Part shown: piece after piece, positions 46,101 through 55,021 of the stretch
Position numbering within the stretch: position 1 is the stretch's first letter
Layout of the letters: each line of letters starts with the position of its first letter
NCBI RefSeq assembly: GCF_003987495.1
Contig: NZ_NGJU01000008.1
Location: 62,001-126,000, forward strand
Length of the DNA: 64,000 nucleotides
Reading direction: 5' to 3'
Source: Vagococcus salmoninarum
GTDB taxonomy: Bacteria > Bacillota > Bacilli > Lactobacillales > Vagococcaceae
Notes under the pieces: generated by a model
Told to the model about the DNA's origin: nothing
Seen by the model: the letters and a program-made list of their open reading frames with translations, nothing else
Database searches by the model: none
Position numbers and translations under genes: made by a program

Positions 46101-47063
46101 ATGAATGCCGGATTAACGAAAGATAAAAAAATCTTAGAAGTTGAAAATTTAAAACAATATTTTAATGTGGGCCGAACAGATGAAGTCAAAGCTGTTGATG
46201 GCATTAGTTTTTCAATCTATGAAGGAGAAACCTTTGGCCTAGTGGGAGAATCAGGTTGTGGTAAGTCAACGACTGGTCGCAGCATTATCCGCCTCTATGA
46301 TCCAACCTCAGGCAAGATTGAATTTGACGGTGAAGACATTAGTGGGATTAAGGGACGAGAAAATCTGCAACGTTTTCGTCAAGAAGTTCAAATGATTTAT
46401 CAAGATCCCTATGCGTCATTAAATCCACGGATGAAAGTCAAAGACATCATTGCTGAAGGCATTGATATTCATAAATTAGCTAAAGATGATACTGATCGTG
46501 AAAAACAAGTCAACGACTTATTAGAAACAGTTGGTCTGAATAAAAGCCATGGCACTCGTTACCCTCATGAGTTCTCAGGTGGACAACGTCAACGGATTGG
46601 GATTGCCCGAGCCTTAGCAGTTCAACCGAAGTTCATCATTTGTGATGAGCCAATCTCAGCCTTAGATGTGTCAATTCAAGCTCAAGTCGTTAACTTATTA
46701 CAAGAGCTCCAAGAACAAAAGAAATTGACTTACTTATTTATTGCCCATGATTTATCAATGGTGAAATACATTAGTGACCGCATCGGTGTCATGTACTACG
46801 GTAAGATGGTTGAAATTGGTAAAGCAGAAGAGGTCTATAACTACGGACTTCACCCTTACACGGAAAGTTTGTTATCAGCGATTCCTTTACCAGACCCTGA
46901 CTATGAAAAAAGCCGTCAACGGATTACTTACACCCCAGCACCAGCTGATGATCAAGTGAGAGAGTTGCGAGAAATTGCGCCTGAACACTTTATCTACTGC
47001 AGTGAAGCAGAAGTTGTTGGTTACCAAGAAAAATTAGCAGCAAAAAAAGCAGCAAACGTTTAA
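46101..47063 (+). CDS. oppF: Oligopeptide ABC transporter ATPase OppF, set 2
   Basis: Walker A GESGCGKSTTGRS, QMIYQDPYASLNP, signature FSGGQRQRIGIARA, Walker B IICDEPISALD, H-loop FIAHD. ATG at 46095 lies only 3 nt after GAGAGGAG; ATG 46101 has 9-nt spacing and is preferred (320 aa). Partner of OppD set 2. A terminator follows. Confidence 0.92.
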   Translation: MNAGLTKDKKILEVENLKQYFNVGRTDEVKAVDGISFSIYEGETFGLVGESGCGKSTTGRSIIRLYDPTSGKIEFDGEDISGIKGRENLQRFRQEVQMIYQDPYASLNPRMKVKDIIAEGIDIHKLAKDDTDREKQVNDLLETVGLNKSHGTRYPHEFSGGQRQRIGIARALAVQPKFIICDEPISALDVSIQAQVVNLLQELQEQKKLTYLFIAHDLSMVKYISDRIGVMYYGKMVEIGKAEEVYNYGLHPYTESLLSAIPLPDPDYEKSRQRITYTPAPADDQVRELREIAPEHFIYCSEAEVVGYQEKLAAKKAANV

Positions 47064-47074
47064 ACAAATAGCCT

Positions 47075-47100
47075 AAGGGCAGGTAAAACTGCCCTTTTAC
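47075..47100 (+). terminator. Terminator between oppF set 2 and oppA copy 6
   Basis: AAGGGCAG (47075-47082) pairs with CTGCCCTT (47089-47096), then TTAC. Partial read-through is likely. Confidence 0.75.
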
Positions 47101-47109
47101 TACAAAATA

Positions 47110-47142
47110 AATAGTCTGAAAATTTAGTTAATTCTGAAAATA
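47110..47142 (+). promoter_or_regulatory. Two CodY-like boxes upstream of oppA copy 6
   Basis: AATAGTCTGAAAATT (47110-47124) matches the CodY consensus at 13 of 15, and a second, weaker match (47128-47142, 10 of 15) follows 18 bp later. I see no strong promoter here, so CodY may act on read-through or on a weak promoter. Confidence 0.6.
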
Positions 47143-47171
47143 AGAGACAAGAGAATGTGAGGATGAATCAA

Positions 47172-48836
47172 ATGAATCAAAAGAAATGGTTGAAAATGGG
47201 AATGGTCTTAATGGCCCCTCTAGTATTATTGGCAGCGTGTGGGCCGGCAAAAGAAGCGGGGAAAGATCAAGAGCAAGAGGCAACGAAAACGGAGCAAGTT
47301 TTCCGAACGATTGTTAATCAAGAAATGCCAACAGCGGACTTATCTTTAAGTAATGATGTTATTAGTTCGACAGCTTTAAATAGTGTCTATGAAGGACTTT
47401 ACCGTTTCAATGCAGAAGGTAAGGCCGAACCCGCTGGGGCAGCAGAAGAAGCTGTTGTTAGCGAAGATGGCTTAACTTATAAATTTAAATTACGTGAAGA
47501 TGCTAAATGGTCTGACGGTGAACCAGTGACCGCTGCTGATTACGTCTATTCGTGGCAACGTGGGGCTAATCCTGAGACTGGGGCAGAATATGCTTTCTTC
47601 TTCGGCAACGTCGCTAACGGCGAAGCAATTACCGCTGGGGACAAACCAGTCAGTGATTTAGGGATTAAAGCTGTTGGGGATTATGAATTAGAAATTACCT
47701 TAGCGAAACCAACCCCTTATTTTGATTATTTGTTAGCCTTTTCAACCTTTGCACCACAACGTCAAGACATTGTTGAAAAATTTGGGAAAGACTATGCTAC
47801 AACAAGTGACAACGCCGTCTACAATGGCCCTTTTACGTTAACTGGTTTTGATGGTCCTGGTATCGATACTGAGTGGGCTTACGAAAAAAATCCTGAATAT
47901 TGGGATCAAGAAACAGTTAAGTTAGACAAAATCCAAGTTAACGTGGCGAAAGAGTCTTCAACGGCCCTTAACTTATACCAAGATGGTCAAGCAGATGACG
48001 TGCTATTATCAGGTGAGTTAGCTCATCAAATGGCTGAAGATCCCGAATTTGTCTCTGATAAAAAAGCTGCAACTATGTATTTAGAAATGAACCATAAAAA
48101 AGCCGATTCACCTTTTAAAAATGAAAACTTCCGTAAAGCAATCTCTTACGCGATTAACCGGGAAGCCATTGCTAACGATATCTTAGGAGACGGTTCGATT
48201 GTACCAACAGGCCTAGTTCCTTCAGGGATTAAGTTAAACATCGATGGTGAAGAGAAAGAATTCGCTAAAGATTCAGGGAATCACTTAGAATACAGTCCTG
48301 AAAAAGCGAAAGAGTTTTGGAAAAAAGCCCAAGCAGAACTTGGCAAAAAAGAATTAACTTTTGATCTATTAACTGCTGATAGTGATGGAGCGAAAAAAGT
48401 CGCTGAATACATCCAAGGGGTAGTCACTGAAACTTTAGAAGGTGTTAGTGTCACTGTTAGTCCAGTAACTTTTGCAATCAGAATCGAACGGGGCATGAAG
48501 AATGACTTCGACATGTTAAACTCTGGCTGGAATGCTGATTACGCTGATCCAAGTAGCTTTATCGATCTGTTTGAAACAGGTATTTCATACAACCAAGGGA
48601 AATACTCAAACCCTGAGTACGACAAGTTAGTTAAATCAGCGTCAGTTGACAATGCTACAAAACCAGCGGAACGTTGGGCAGACATGTTAGCAGCTGAGAA
48701 AATCTTACTTGATGAAGCAGGTTTGATCCCTCTTTACCAAAAAGCTGAAGCACATTTAAGAAGCGCTAAAATCAAAGGTGTCGTCGTTAACTCGGCTGGC
48801 GCCCAGTATGATTACAAATGGGCTTATATTGAATAA
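47172..48836 (+). CDS. Peptide-binding lipoprotein, OppA copy 6
   Basis: 554-aa close paralogue of copy 5, with lipobox VLLAAC, then VFRTIVNQEMPTADLSL and the same closing YDYKWAYIE. In-frame starts at GTG 47157, ATG 47163 and ATG 47172; GAGG spacing favours 47172. It stands directly behind oppBCDF set 2 and has CodY-like boxes in front. Together with copy 5 it gives set 2 two receptors. Confidence 0.92.
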   Translation: MNQKKWLKMGMVLMAPLVLLAACGPAKEAGKDQEQEATKTEQVFRTIVNQEMPTADLSLSNDVISSTALNSVYEGLYRFNAEGKAEPAGAAEEAVVSEDGLTYKFKLREDAKWSDGEPVTAADYVYSWQRGANPETGAEYAFFFGNVANGEAITAGDKPVSDLGIKAVGDYELEITLAKPTPYFDYLLAFSTFAPQRQDIVEKFGKDYATTSDNAVYNGPFTLTGFDGPGIDTEWAYEKNPEYWDQETVKLDKIQVNVAKESSTALNLYQDGQADDVLLSGELAHQMAEDPEFVSDKKAATMYLEMNHKKADSPFKNENFRKAISYAINREAIANDILGDGSIVPTGLVPSGIKLNIDGEEKEFAKDSGNHLEYSPEKAKEFWKKAQAELGKKELTFDLLTADSDGAKKVAEYIQGVVTETLEGVSVTVSPVTFAIRIERGMKNDFDMLNSGWNADYADPSSFIDLFETGISYNQGKYSNPEYDKLVKSASVDNATKPAERWADMLAAEKILLDEAGLIPLYQKAEAHLRSAKIKGVVVNSAGAQYDYKWAYIE

Positions 48837-48864
48837 TAAGTATTAAAAATGAGTGAGTTAATGG

Positions 48865-48898
48865 AACAGTAAACTTTGAGAAAAGTTTACTGTTTTTT
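48865..48898 (+). terminator. Terminator after oppA copy 6
   Basis: AACAGTAAACTTT (48865-48877), loop GAGA, AAAGTTTACTGTT (48882-48894), then TTTT. Confidence 0.95.
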
Positions 48899-49002
48899 GG
48901 TTTAAGTCTCATTAAAATTGGGAATAGTATCTGAATAACTTTAAAAAATAGTAATTTAAAGATGTTTATTTCGAACATTGTTTTATATTACTTGATTAGC
49001 AC

Positions 49003-49048
49003 TTTAAAAATTTAGTAAATATGCTATAATTAATAGTGATGTTATAAT
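49003..49048 (+). promoter_or_regulatory. Two extended -10 promoters before tarI
   Basis: TTTAAA (49003-49008), 16 bp, TGC-TATAAT (TATAAT 49025-49030); and a second TGT-TATAAT (TATAAT 49043-49048). Confidence 0.6.
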
Positions 49049-49049
49049 C

Positions 49050-49326
49050 GAAGTTACATAATATGCGAGTGAATACCGTTCTTTAAAGCTTTTTAATGAA
49101 CGGTTTGTGTTATTTTAGTTTATAAAAAAATAGACTGATTGTATAAAAATACATTGTACAAAGGAATATAAAAGATTTTATTTATTGGTGTGAGTACAGC
49201 TGATATTTTTAGCTAGTTAAGTAATAACGAACGTTTTTTTAACGAACGTTATTATAAACGATAACAAATGTTTGTTTAACGAACGTTATTATAAGCAATA
49301 ACAAATAGAAAGTGAGCGATAGATAG
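49050..49326 (+). promoter_or_regulatory. Repeat-bearing leader of the tar cluster
   Basis: No ORF is visible. It holds a hairpin ACCGTTC/GAACGGT (49075-49081/49098-49104) whose inner TTAAA/TTTAA also pairs. Further on, AACGAACGTT occurs three times (49226, 49241, 49278). The first two form a symmetric hairpin: AATAACG (49223-49229), AA, CGTT, TTTTT, AACG, AA, CGTTATT (49247-49253). A roughly 37-bp direct repeat spans 49237-49308. Function unknown; RNA control or a protein operator are both possible. Confidence 0.6.
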
Positions 49327-50037
49327 ATGATTTTTGCACAAATATTAGCAGGTGGTAAAGGTACGCGGATGGGGAATGTGGACCGTCCTAAGCAATTTTT
49401 AAATTTAGCAGGGCGACCAATGATCGTCCATACAATTGAAAAATTTATTCTAAATGATCGCTTTGAGTTGATTTTGTTGTCTTGTCCGAAAGATTGGATG
49501 CAATATACGATTGATATTTTGAAAAAATATATTAGTGATCAACGAGTAGTTGTGATTCAAGGTGGTTCTGATCGTAATGAAACCATTATGAATGGGGTTA
49601 CATACATCGAAGCTAACTACTCAATTACTGAAGATGATGTTATTGTAACTCACGATGCCGTTAGACCATTTATCACTCATCGTATTATTGAAGATAATAT
49701 TGAAGCGGTTTTAGAAACAGGAGCTGTCGATACTGTCATACCTGCTCACGATACAATTGTGCAAGGGAAAGATGGGTATATTTCAGGGATACCTGTTCGT
49801 GATGAAATGTATCAAGGTCAAACACCTCAATCTTTTAAAATGTTAATGTTGAAAAAGCATTATGAAGCCTTAACGGATAATGAAAAAGGGATTCTGTCAG
49901 ACGCTTGTAAAATCTGTTTGTTAGCAGGCGAAAAAATTAAATTAGTTCGTGGTGAATCATTTAATATGAAAGTTACAACAACTTTCGATTTAAAAATCGC
50001 CAACACAATTGTAGAGGAGCGGATGGACAATGCTTAA
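49327..50037 (+). CDS. tarI: Ribitol-5-phosphate cytidylyltransferase TarI
   Basis: Makes CDP-ribitol from CTP and ribitol 5-phosphate for teichoic acid or a related wall polymer. IspD/TarI fold with [31 protein letters not shown] and QGQTPQSFK. 236 aa. IspD itself is similar, but the adjacent tarJ argues for TarI. The end overlaps tarJ by 8 nt. Confidence 0.93.
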   Translation: MIFAQILAGGKGTRMGNVDRPKQFLNLAGRPMIVHTIEKFILNDRFELILLSCPKDWMQYTIDILKKYISDQRVVVIQGGSDRNETIMNGVTYIEANYSITEDDVIVTHDAVRPFITHRIIEDNIEAVLETGAVDTVIPAHDTIVQGKDGYISGIPVRDEMYQGQTPQSFKMLMLKKHYEALTDNEKGILSDACKICLLAGEKIKLVRGESFNMKVTTTFDLKIANTIVEERMDNA

Positions 50038-51055
50038 TCAAGTTTATCGCCTTGTCTCCCCTAGACAATTTGAAGTTCAAATTGTCAATGAGCCGATGAG
50101 TGATGAAACAATCATTGTGCGGCCAACTTATTTATCAATCTGTATGGCAGATCAAAGGTATTTCACTGGCGAACGGGATAAAAAAGTCATGGCTAAAAAG
50201 TTACCGATGTCCTTAATTCATGAAGGGGTTGGTAAAGTTATTTATGACCCAAAAGGGGAATATAAAAAAGGGGACCGTGTCATTATGGTGCCAAATACAC
50301 CAATGGAAAGTGACCCAATAATTAATGAAAACTACTTAAAAACGTCTAAGTTTCGTTCTAGTGGTTATGATGGCTACACTCAAGATTACGTCTTCCTTAG
50401 AAGAGACCGAGCAGTTTTAGTGCCTGAAGGCGTGGAAGAGCCTGTAGCTGCATACATGGAGTTATTCTCAGTTGCTATGCACGCAATTACTAGAATGGAA
50501 GCAAAAAGAAATGGCAACCAAAAAGTTTATGGTGTTTGGGGAGACGGTAGCTTAGGTTACTTAACTAGTTTAATCCTTAAATATTTGTACCCAGAAGCCC
50601 AAGTGAATGTCTTTGGAAAAAATAGTCAAAAATTAGATTATTTTTCTTTTGCAGATAATGTTTATTATATTGACGAAATCCCACCCGAGATGGAACTGGA
50701 TCACGTATTCGAATGTGTTGGTGGACGTGGCAGCCGTTCTGCGATTGAACAAGCCATCCAATTTATCAAACCTGAAGGTACGATTTCTCTTTTAGGCGTG
50801 ACGGAATACCCGGTTGAAATTGACACTCGCTTAGTCCTTGAAAAAGGCTTAACCCTTTTTGGCAGTAGCCGTAGTGGACGTCAAGATTTTCAAAATTCAG
50901 TTGATTTTATTAGTCAACACGAGCCAGTCCAAGCTTACTTAAATAACTTAATTGGTAAAGTTATTACAATCGAGAAAGTATCTGATATTATCCAAGCCTT
51001 TGAATTTGATTTAGGGAATGCTTGGGGAAAGACAATCATGAAATGGGAAATTTAA
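50030..51055 (+). CDS. tarJ: Ribulose-5-phosphate reductase TarJ
   Basis: Alcohol-dehydrogenase-like (MDR) enzyme reducing ribulose 5-phosphate to ribitol 5-phosphate, the TarI substrate. Zinc-type residues in [10 protein letters not shown] and IHEGVGKV; Rossmann region [12 protein letters not shown]. 341 aa. Coupled to tarI; TarI and TarJ usually work as a complex. Confidence 0.93.
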   Translation: MLNQVYRLVSPRQFEVQIVNEPMSDETIIVRPTYLSICMADQRYFTGERDKKVMAKKLPMSLIHEGVGKVIYDPKGEYKKGDRVIMVPNTPMESDPIINENYLKTSKFRSSGYDGYTQDYVFLRRDRAVLVPEGVEEPVAAYMELFSVAMHAITRMEAKRNGNQKVYGVWGDGSLGYLTSLILKYLYPEAQVNVFGKNSQKLDYFSFADNVYYIDEIPPEMELDHVFECVGGRGSRSAIEQAIQFIKPEGTISLLGVTEYPVEIDTRLVLEKGLTLFGSSRSGRQDFQNSVDFISQHEPVQAYLNNLIGKVITIEKVSDIIQAFEFDLGNAWGKTIMKWEI

Positions 51056-51056
51056 T

Positions 51057-52169
51057 TTGGAGAAAATTAAAGAAGTTAAGTTAGTAATTCTAAAACAAAC
51101 ATATAATATTTTTTATCAAATAGTTGCTTTCTTTACTGTGCCTAAAAAAAGAATTGTGATTACTAGTAATCGTGCTAGCTTTCTGAGAGGGAATTTGTTA
51201 GCCATCCACGAAGAATTGATAAAAAATGATGAGTTAGAAGTAGTTGTTTATTTGTTTCATTTTGAACGCAGTTTTAAAGGGCGAATAGTTTATTTTTTGA
51301 AATCATTTCGAGTGCTTTACTATTTAGCGACATCCTCTGTATTTATTATTGATGACTATCTGTTTCCACTTTATTGTATTAATAAGAAAAAAGAGAATAC
51401 AGTTATTCAAGTTTGGCACGCTGTAGGGACACTAAAGAAATTTGGCTTAAGTATCCCAAGGAACAAGCTAGATGTTGTAATCCCACATCGGAACTACGAT
51501 TGGGTAATTGTGAACACGGAAGACGATATTGAAGCCTACGCAGAAGCTTTTGGTGTGGAAAAGGAACAAGTCTTGCCTTTAGGTGTTCCAAAATTGGATT
51601 TAATTCAAAAAAAACAAAAAAAAGTTAAAAATAAGAGGATTTTGTATGCTCCAACCTATAGAAAGGATACTGATCCATTTATAGGTAATCAAATGAATGA
51701 CTTGTTAAAGATGGTTGAAATAAACTTACCTGATTGGGAAATAATTATTTCACTACATCCGTATGTGAAAAATCGTTATGAATTAAGATCAAGTGGAAAA
51801 GCAAAAGTAATTACATCACCGGAATCAATAGAAGATTATTATACCAGTACAGATGTATTCATAACAGATTACTCTGCAACAATGTTGGAATATAGTTACT
51901 TCGAACAGCCAATTTTAATTTATGCGCCGGATTTAAAATATTATAAAAAAGATCCTGGTTTTTATGTGGATTTCGAATCATTTTTAAACGCACCTGTTTT
52001 TAAAAGCGCAGAAGATTTGGTGAAATATATAGGGAATAACGATATAATAAATGAAGTAGGGTATGTTAGGGAAATAAAAAATAAAATATTTAACAAGTGT
52101 GAGAATATGAATAGTTCAGATGAAATTAGGGTATTTTGTGAAAGGATTCTCGATAATCATCATAGATAA
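51057..52169 (+). CDS. CDP-polyol phosphotransferase (TagF/TarL family)
   Basis: 370-aa enzyme of the CDP-glycerol/CDP-ribitol phosphotransferase family, peripheral on the inner membrane face, that adds or polymerises polyol-phosphate. Conserved: VWHAVGTLKKFG (about 119), ILYAPTYRKD, SLHPYVKN and ITDYSATMLEYSYFEQPI (about 268). It lacks the long N-terminal domain of TarL, so it could be a primase (TarF-like) or a short polymerase. Next to tarIJ, ribitol phosphate is the likely donor. Start TTG 51057, with no strong ribosome site. AT content rises sharply from here on. Confidence 0.85.
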   Translation: MEKIKEVKLVILKQTYNIFYQIVAFFTVPKKRIVITSNRASFLRGNLLAIHEELIKNDELEVVVYLFHFERSFKGRIVYFLKSFRVLYYLATSSVFIIDDYLFPLYCINKKKENTVIQVWHAVGTLKKFGLSIPRNKLDVVIPHRNYDWVIVNTEDDIEAYAEAFGVEKEQVLPLGVPKLDLIQKKQKKVKNKRILYAPTYRKDTDPFIGNQMNDLLKMVEINLPDWEIIISLHPYVKNRYELRSSGKAKVITSPESIEDYYTSTDVFITDYSATMLEYSYFEQPILIYAPDLKYYKKDPGFYVDFESFLNAPVFKSAEDLVKYIGNNDIINEVGYVREIKNKIFNKCENMNSSDEIRVFCERILDNHHR

Positions 52170-52201
52170 TAAAGACGAAAAGTGAAAGAGAGCGATGAAT
52201 T

Positions 52202-54913
52202 ATGTGGGGCAGAAGAAAAAGAAAAAGGTTTGTGAGTAACTATAGTAAAATAGAAATGAAAGAAACAAAAGAGTTTGAATATGATATTAGCATTGTTGTC
52301 CCTATGTATAACTCGCAAGATACGATATTAAGAACATTGGAGTCAATTGAGTCTCAAAAAACTCAAAACGTAAAATACGAAGTATTACTAATTGATGATG
52401 GTTCTACTGATGATAGTAGTTCCATCGTGGCTGAATTTGTAGCTAAGTATGAAAATTTCCACTATCACTATGGTGAGAATGCAGGGGTATCAACAGCGAG
52501 AAATAAAGGTATTGATTTAGCCAAAGGGAAATATATTATGTTCCTAGATTCAGATGACACTATTAAAGCTAATACTATTAGAAGTAATTTTGAAGGATTT
52601 GAAAAGTATCAAAATGAGGCAGATGTTTTAGCTTATAATCTTTTTCAAAAAAATAACGAAAATATAACTCCACATGTTAGAAATAGCAATTTTATAAAAA
52701 AAGGAAATGTTGAATTATATGATATAAATATCTTCCCTAATTTAAACCAATGTACTATGAATGTAGTAATAAAAAACAAAGAAAAAAATGAGCGTATATA
52801 CTTTGATGCAAATTTAAAACAATCTGAAGATGCTAAGTTTATTACTGAAATGCTATTGGAAAAAGGTAAGCTAATCTTTTCTAAAGTGGGTGGGTATATA
52901 TATGATATCAGTGGTTACTCTGCAGTTGATAAGTATAAAAGTCCAGTCAATATAAAAAATATGATCTTTGAATTTTTTGAATCGTTAATAAATGACTCGA
53001 GACATCAAAATAACGACATTGTAATCCCGTATGTTCAAAGCATGATATTGTATGAATTGAATTGGCGATTTCAACAAAATACTTTGTATCCGTATCACTT
53101 AGACGATCACGATTATCAAGAATGGATGGAACGGCTTAAAAGTGTGTTTGAATCAATTGAAGTAAGTACAATAATGTCACAACGAGGAATGGACTTTTAT
53201 CATAAAGCTTATTGGATTACTAATTTTAAAGAAAAGCCAAGAGTAGTTAGTAATTCTTATGGGTTAGCAGTACACTCAGGGAATAATAAAATAGTGGATA
53301 TAAATTCTGTAACCTTAGTCTTTAACAATATTAGACCAAATAAAGATACAGTTTCATTTAGAGGGTTCGTGAAATTTCCATTTTCAAATCTATTTCAAAC
53401 GGTCCAACTGTTTATTAAGTTTGAAGAAGAAATCTACGATATTGAACTAACTAATTCTCCATCAGGTTATTATAAAGCCAAAGAGCCAGTTGCTACATTT
53501 TACGATTTTGATATGGAAATTCCGCTAAATTCATTTGGAAAATACGAATGGGGAGTCAAAATAAATGGAGTGGAAAAGCCTGCAAATGCATATTTTGAAA
53601 ATGAAGTAATATTTAAACAGCATATAAAAACTGGATATGTAGTTTTACCGAGTTGTGTAATTCATCATCAAAAGGCTCCGTTCAAAATGAGAATAATTGA
53701 CATGACAAAGAAAGAACGAAGTGATATTCTCAATCATCAATCAAAATTAATGGAAAAAGCTAAACAAACTAATCTAGTTAAATTCAATAAATATTGTAAG
53801 TATTTGAGCATGTTATTTAAAAATAAAAGAATATGGTTATATAATGACCGTAAAGGTGTTTTAGATAATTCTTATCAGCAATTTCTTAATGATATTGATA
53901 AAAATGATGGTATTAAAAGATTCTATATATTACATGCAGATGATCAAAAAGTGGTAGGAATCCCCCAAAAAAATACACTTATATATGGATCAATTAAACA
54001 TAAGATTTTTTATTATTACAGTGAAGCAGTGTTAACTTCATTTAAAGAACGGTTCGAATATTCTCCGCTATCAAATCAGGCAGAAAACACGTTTTATAGT
54101 GAGATGAAGCGTAAAGTAATATATTTGCAGCATGGTATTTTAAATGCTCATACACCTTGGTTGTACGGTAAACACAAAACTAAATTTGATAAGTTTGTCA
54201 TATCTACTAATTTTGAAAAAGAAAACTTAATTAGCAATTATGGATATCATGATAAAGATATTCTTGAAGGCGGTATGGCAAGATTAGATAAAATTATTCC
54301 AGAAAGTAAACAAAAACGAATTTTGTTTGCACCTTCATGGCGAAAAAGTATTATTATTGAAGATAATAATAATAATCGAGATTTAAATAAATCAAATATT
54401 GAAGAGACTGAATTTTATAAAGGAATTCAAGGTATACTAAATTCTAAAAAGTTAAATACTGTTCTATTGGAAGCCGGATATATCATGGATGTTAAGCTCC
54501 ACCCTATATTGACTGAAAATGAAGCTATTTTTAAAGAAAGTCAAAGTGAAATTAAAATATTAAATTTAGAAAATGATTTTAATCAAAATGTTTATAAACT
54601 ATTTATTACAGATTTTTCTTCATATGTTTTTGATTTCATAAAGAACAAAACAAAGGTTACTTTTTTTCAACCTGATAGGGACTATTTCTTAACAGGTAAT
54701 CATATATATAATAAACTAGACATGGATATAGAGGACTTAGGTGAAGTTTTTGTTGATGTTGAAGAATTAGTTAGATTTATAAAAACAGATATTACTATTG
54801 ATTTTCCAATTCAAAAAAATAAAGATAAGTTTTATCAAAAATTCTTTTCTTTTGACAAAGATGAAACATGTGCAAGTCAAGTATACAAAAATTTGATAGA
54901 ATATCTTGAGTAA
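52202..54913 (+). CDS. GT2 glycosyltransferase fused to a CDP-polyol phosphotransferase (large)
   Basis: 903 aa. N-terminal GT2 domain (about residues 27-260) with SIVVPMYNSQDT, DDGSTDDSS, GVSTARNKG and FLDSDDT. A middle region of about 280 residues has beta-rich and basic parts I cannot assign. The C-terminal TagF-type domain has YLQHGILNAH (about 641), ILFAPSWRKS, KLHPIL and ITDFSSYVFDF (about 801). It should add a sugar and a polyol-phosphate to one growing wall polymer. Codon use is strongly AT-biased (AGA, ATA), unlike the flanking core genes, which suggests transfer. Confidence 0.88.
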   Translation: MWGRRKRKRFVSNYSKIEMKETKEFEYDISIVVPMYNSQDTILRTLESIESQKTQNVKYEVLLIDDGSTDDSSSIVAEFVAKYENFHYHYGENAGVSTARNKGIDLAKGKYIMFLDSDDTIKANTIRSNFEGFEKYQNEADVLAYNLFQKNNENITPHVRNSNFIKKGNVELYDINIFPNLNQCTMNVVIKNKEKNERIYFDANLKQSEDAKFITEMLLEKGKLIFSKVGGYIYDISGYSAVDKYKSPVNIKNMIFEFFESLINDSRHQNNDIVIPYVQSMILYELNWRFQQNTLYPYHLDDHDYQEWMERLKSVFESIEVSTIMSQRGMDFYHKAYWITNFKEKPRVVSNSYGLAVHSGNNKIVDINSVTLVFNNIRPNKDTVSFRGFVKFPFSNLFQTVQLFIKFEEEIYDIELTNSPSGYYKAKEPVATFYDFDMEIPLNSFGKYEWGVKINGVEKPANAYFENEVIFKQHIKTGYVVLPSCVIHHQKAPFKMRIIDMTKKERSDILNHQSKLMEKAKQTNLVKFNKYCKYLSMLFKNKRIWLYNDRKGVLDNSYQQFLNDIDKNDGIKRFYILHADDQKVVGIPQKNTLIYGSIKHKIFYYYSEAVLTSFKERFEYSPLSNQAENTFYSEMKRKVIYLQHGILNAHTPWLYGKHKTKFDKFVISTNFEKENLISNYGYHDKDILEGGMARLDKIIPESKQKRILFAPSWRKSIIIEDNNNNRDLNKSNIEETEFYKGIQGILNSKKLNTVLLEAGYIMDVKLHPILTENEAIFKESQSEIKILNLENDFNQNVYKLFITDFSSYVFDFIKNKTKVTFFQPDRDYFLTGNHIYNKLDMDIEDLGEVFVDVEELVRFIKTDITIDFPIQKNKDKFYQKFFSFDKDETCASQVYKNLIEYLE

Positions 54914-54950
54914 TTGTACTTAAAGTGGGATAAATAATAGAATAAATGTT

Positions 54951-54992
54951 AATAACAAATTCTTCAAATTTATTGAAGGATTTGTTATTTTT
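54951..54992 (+). terminator. Strong terminator between the two fusion genes
   Basis: AATAACAAAT-T-CTTCAA (54951-54967) pairs with TTGAAG-G-ATTTGTTATT (54973-54989), a stem of about 17 positions, then TTT. Confidence 0.88.
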
Positions 54993-55021
54993 AAAATAAA
55001 CTAAGAGTTAAGGAGACAATG

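Noticed and set aside
49201-49308. CRISPR-like repeat array upstream of tarI
   Set aside because: Only two to three short copies without regular unique spacers and no cas genes in the window.
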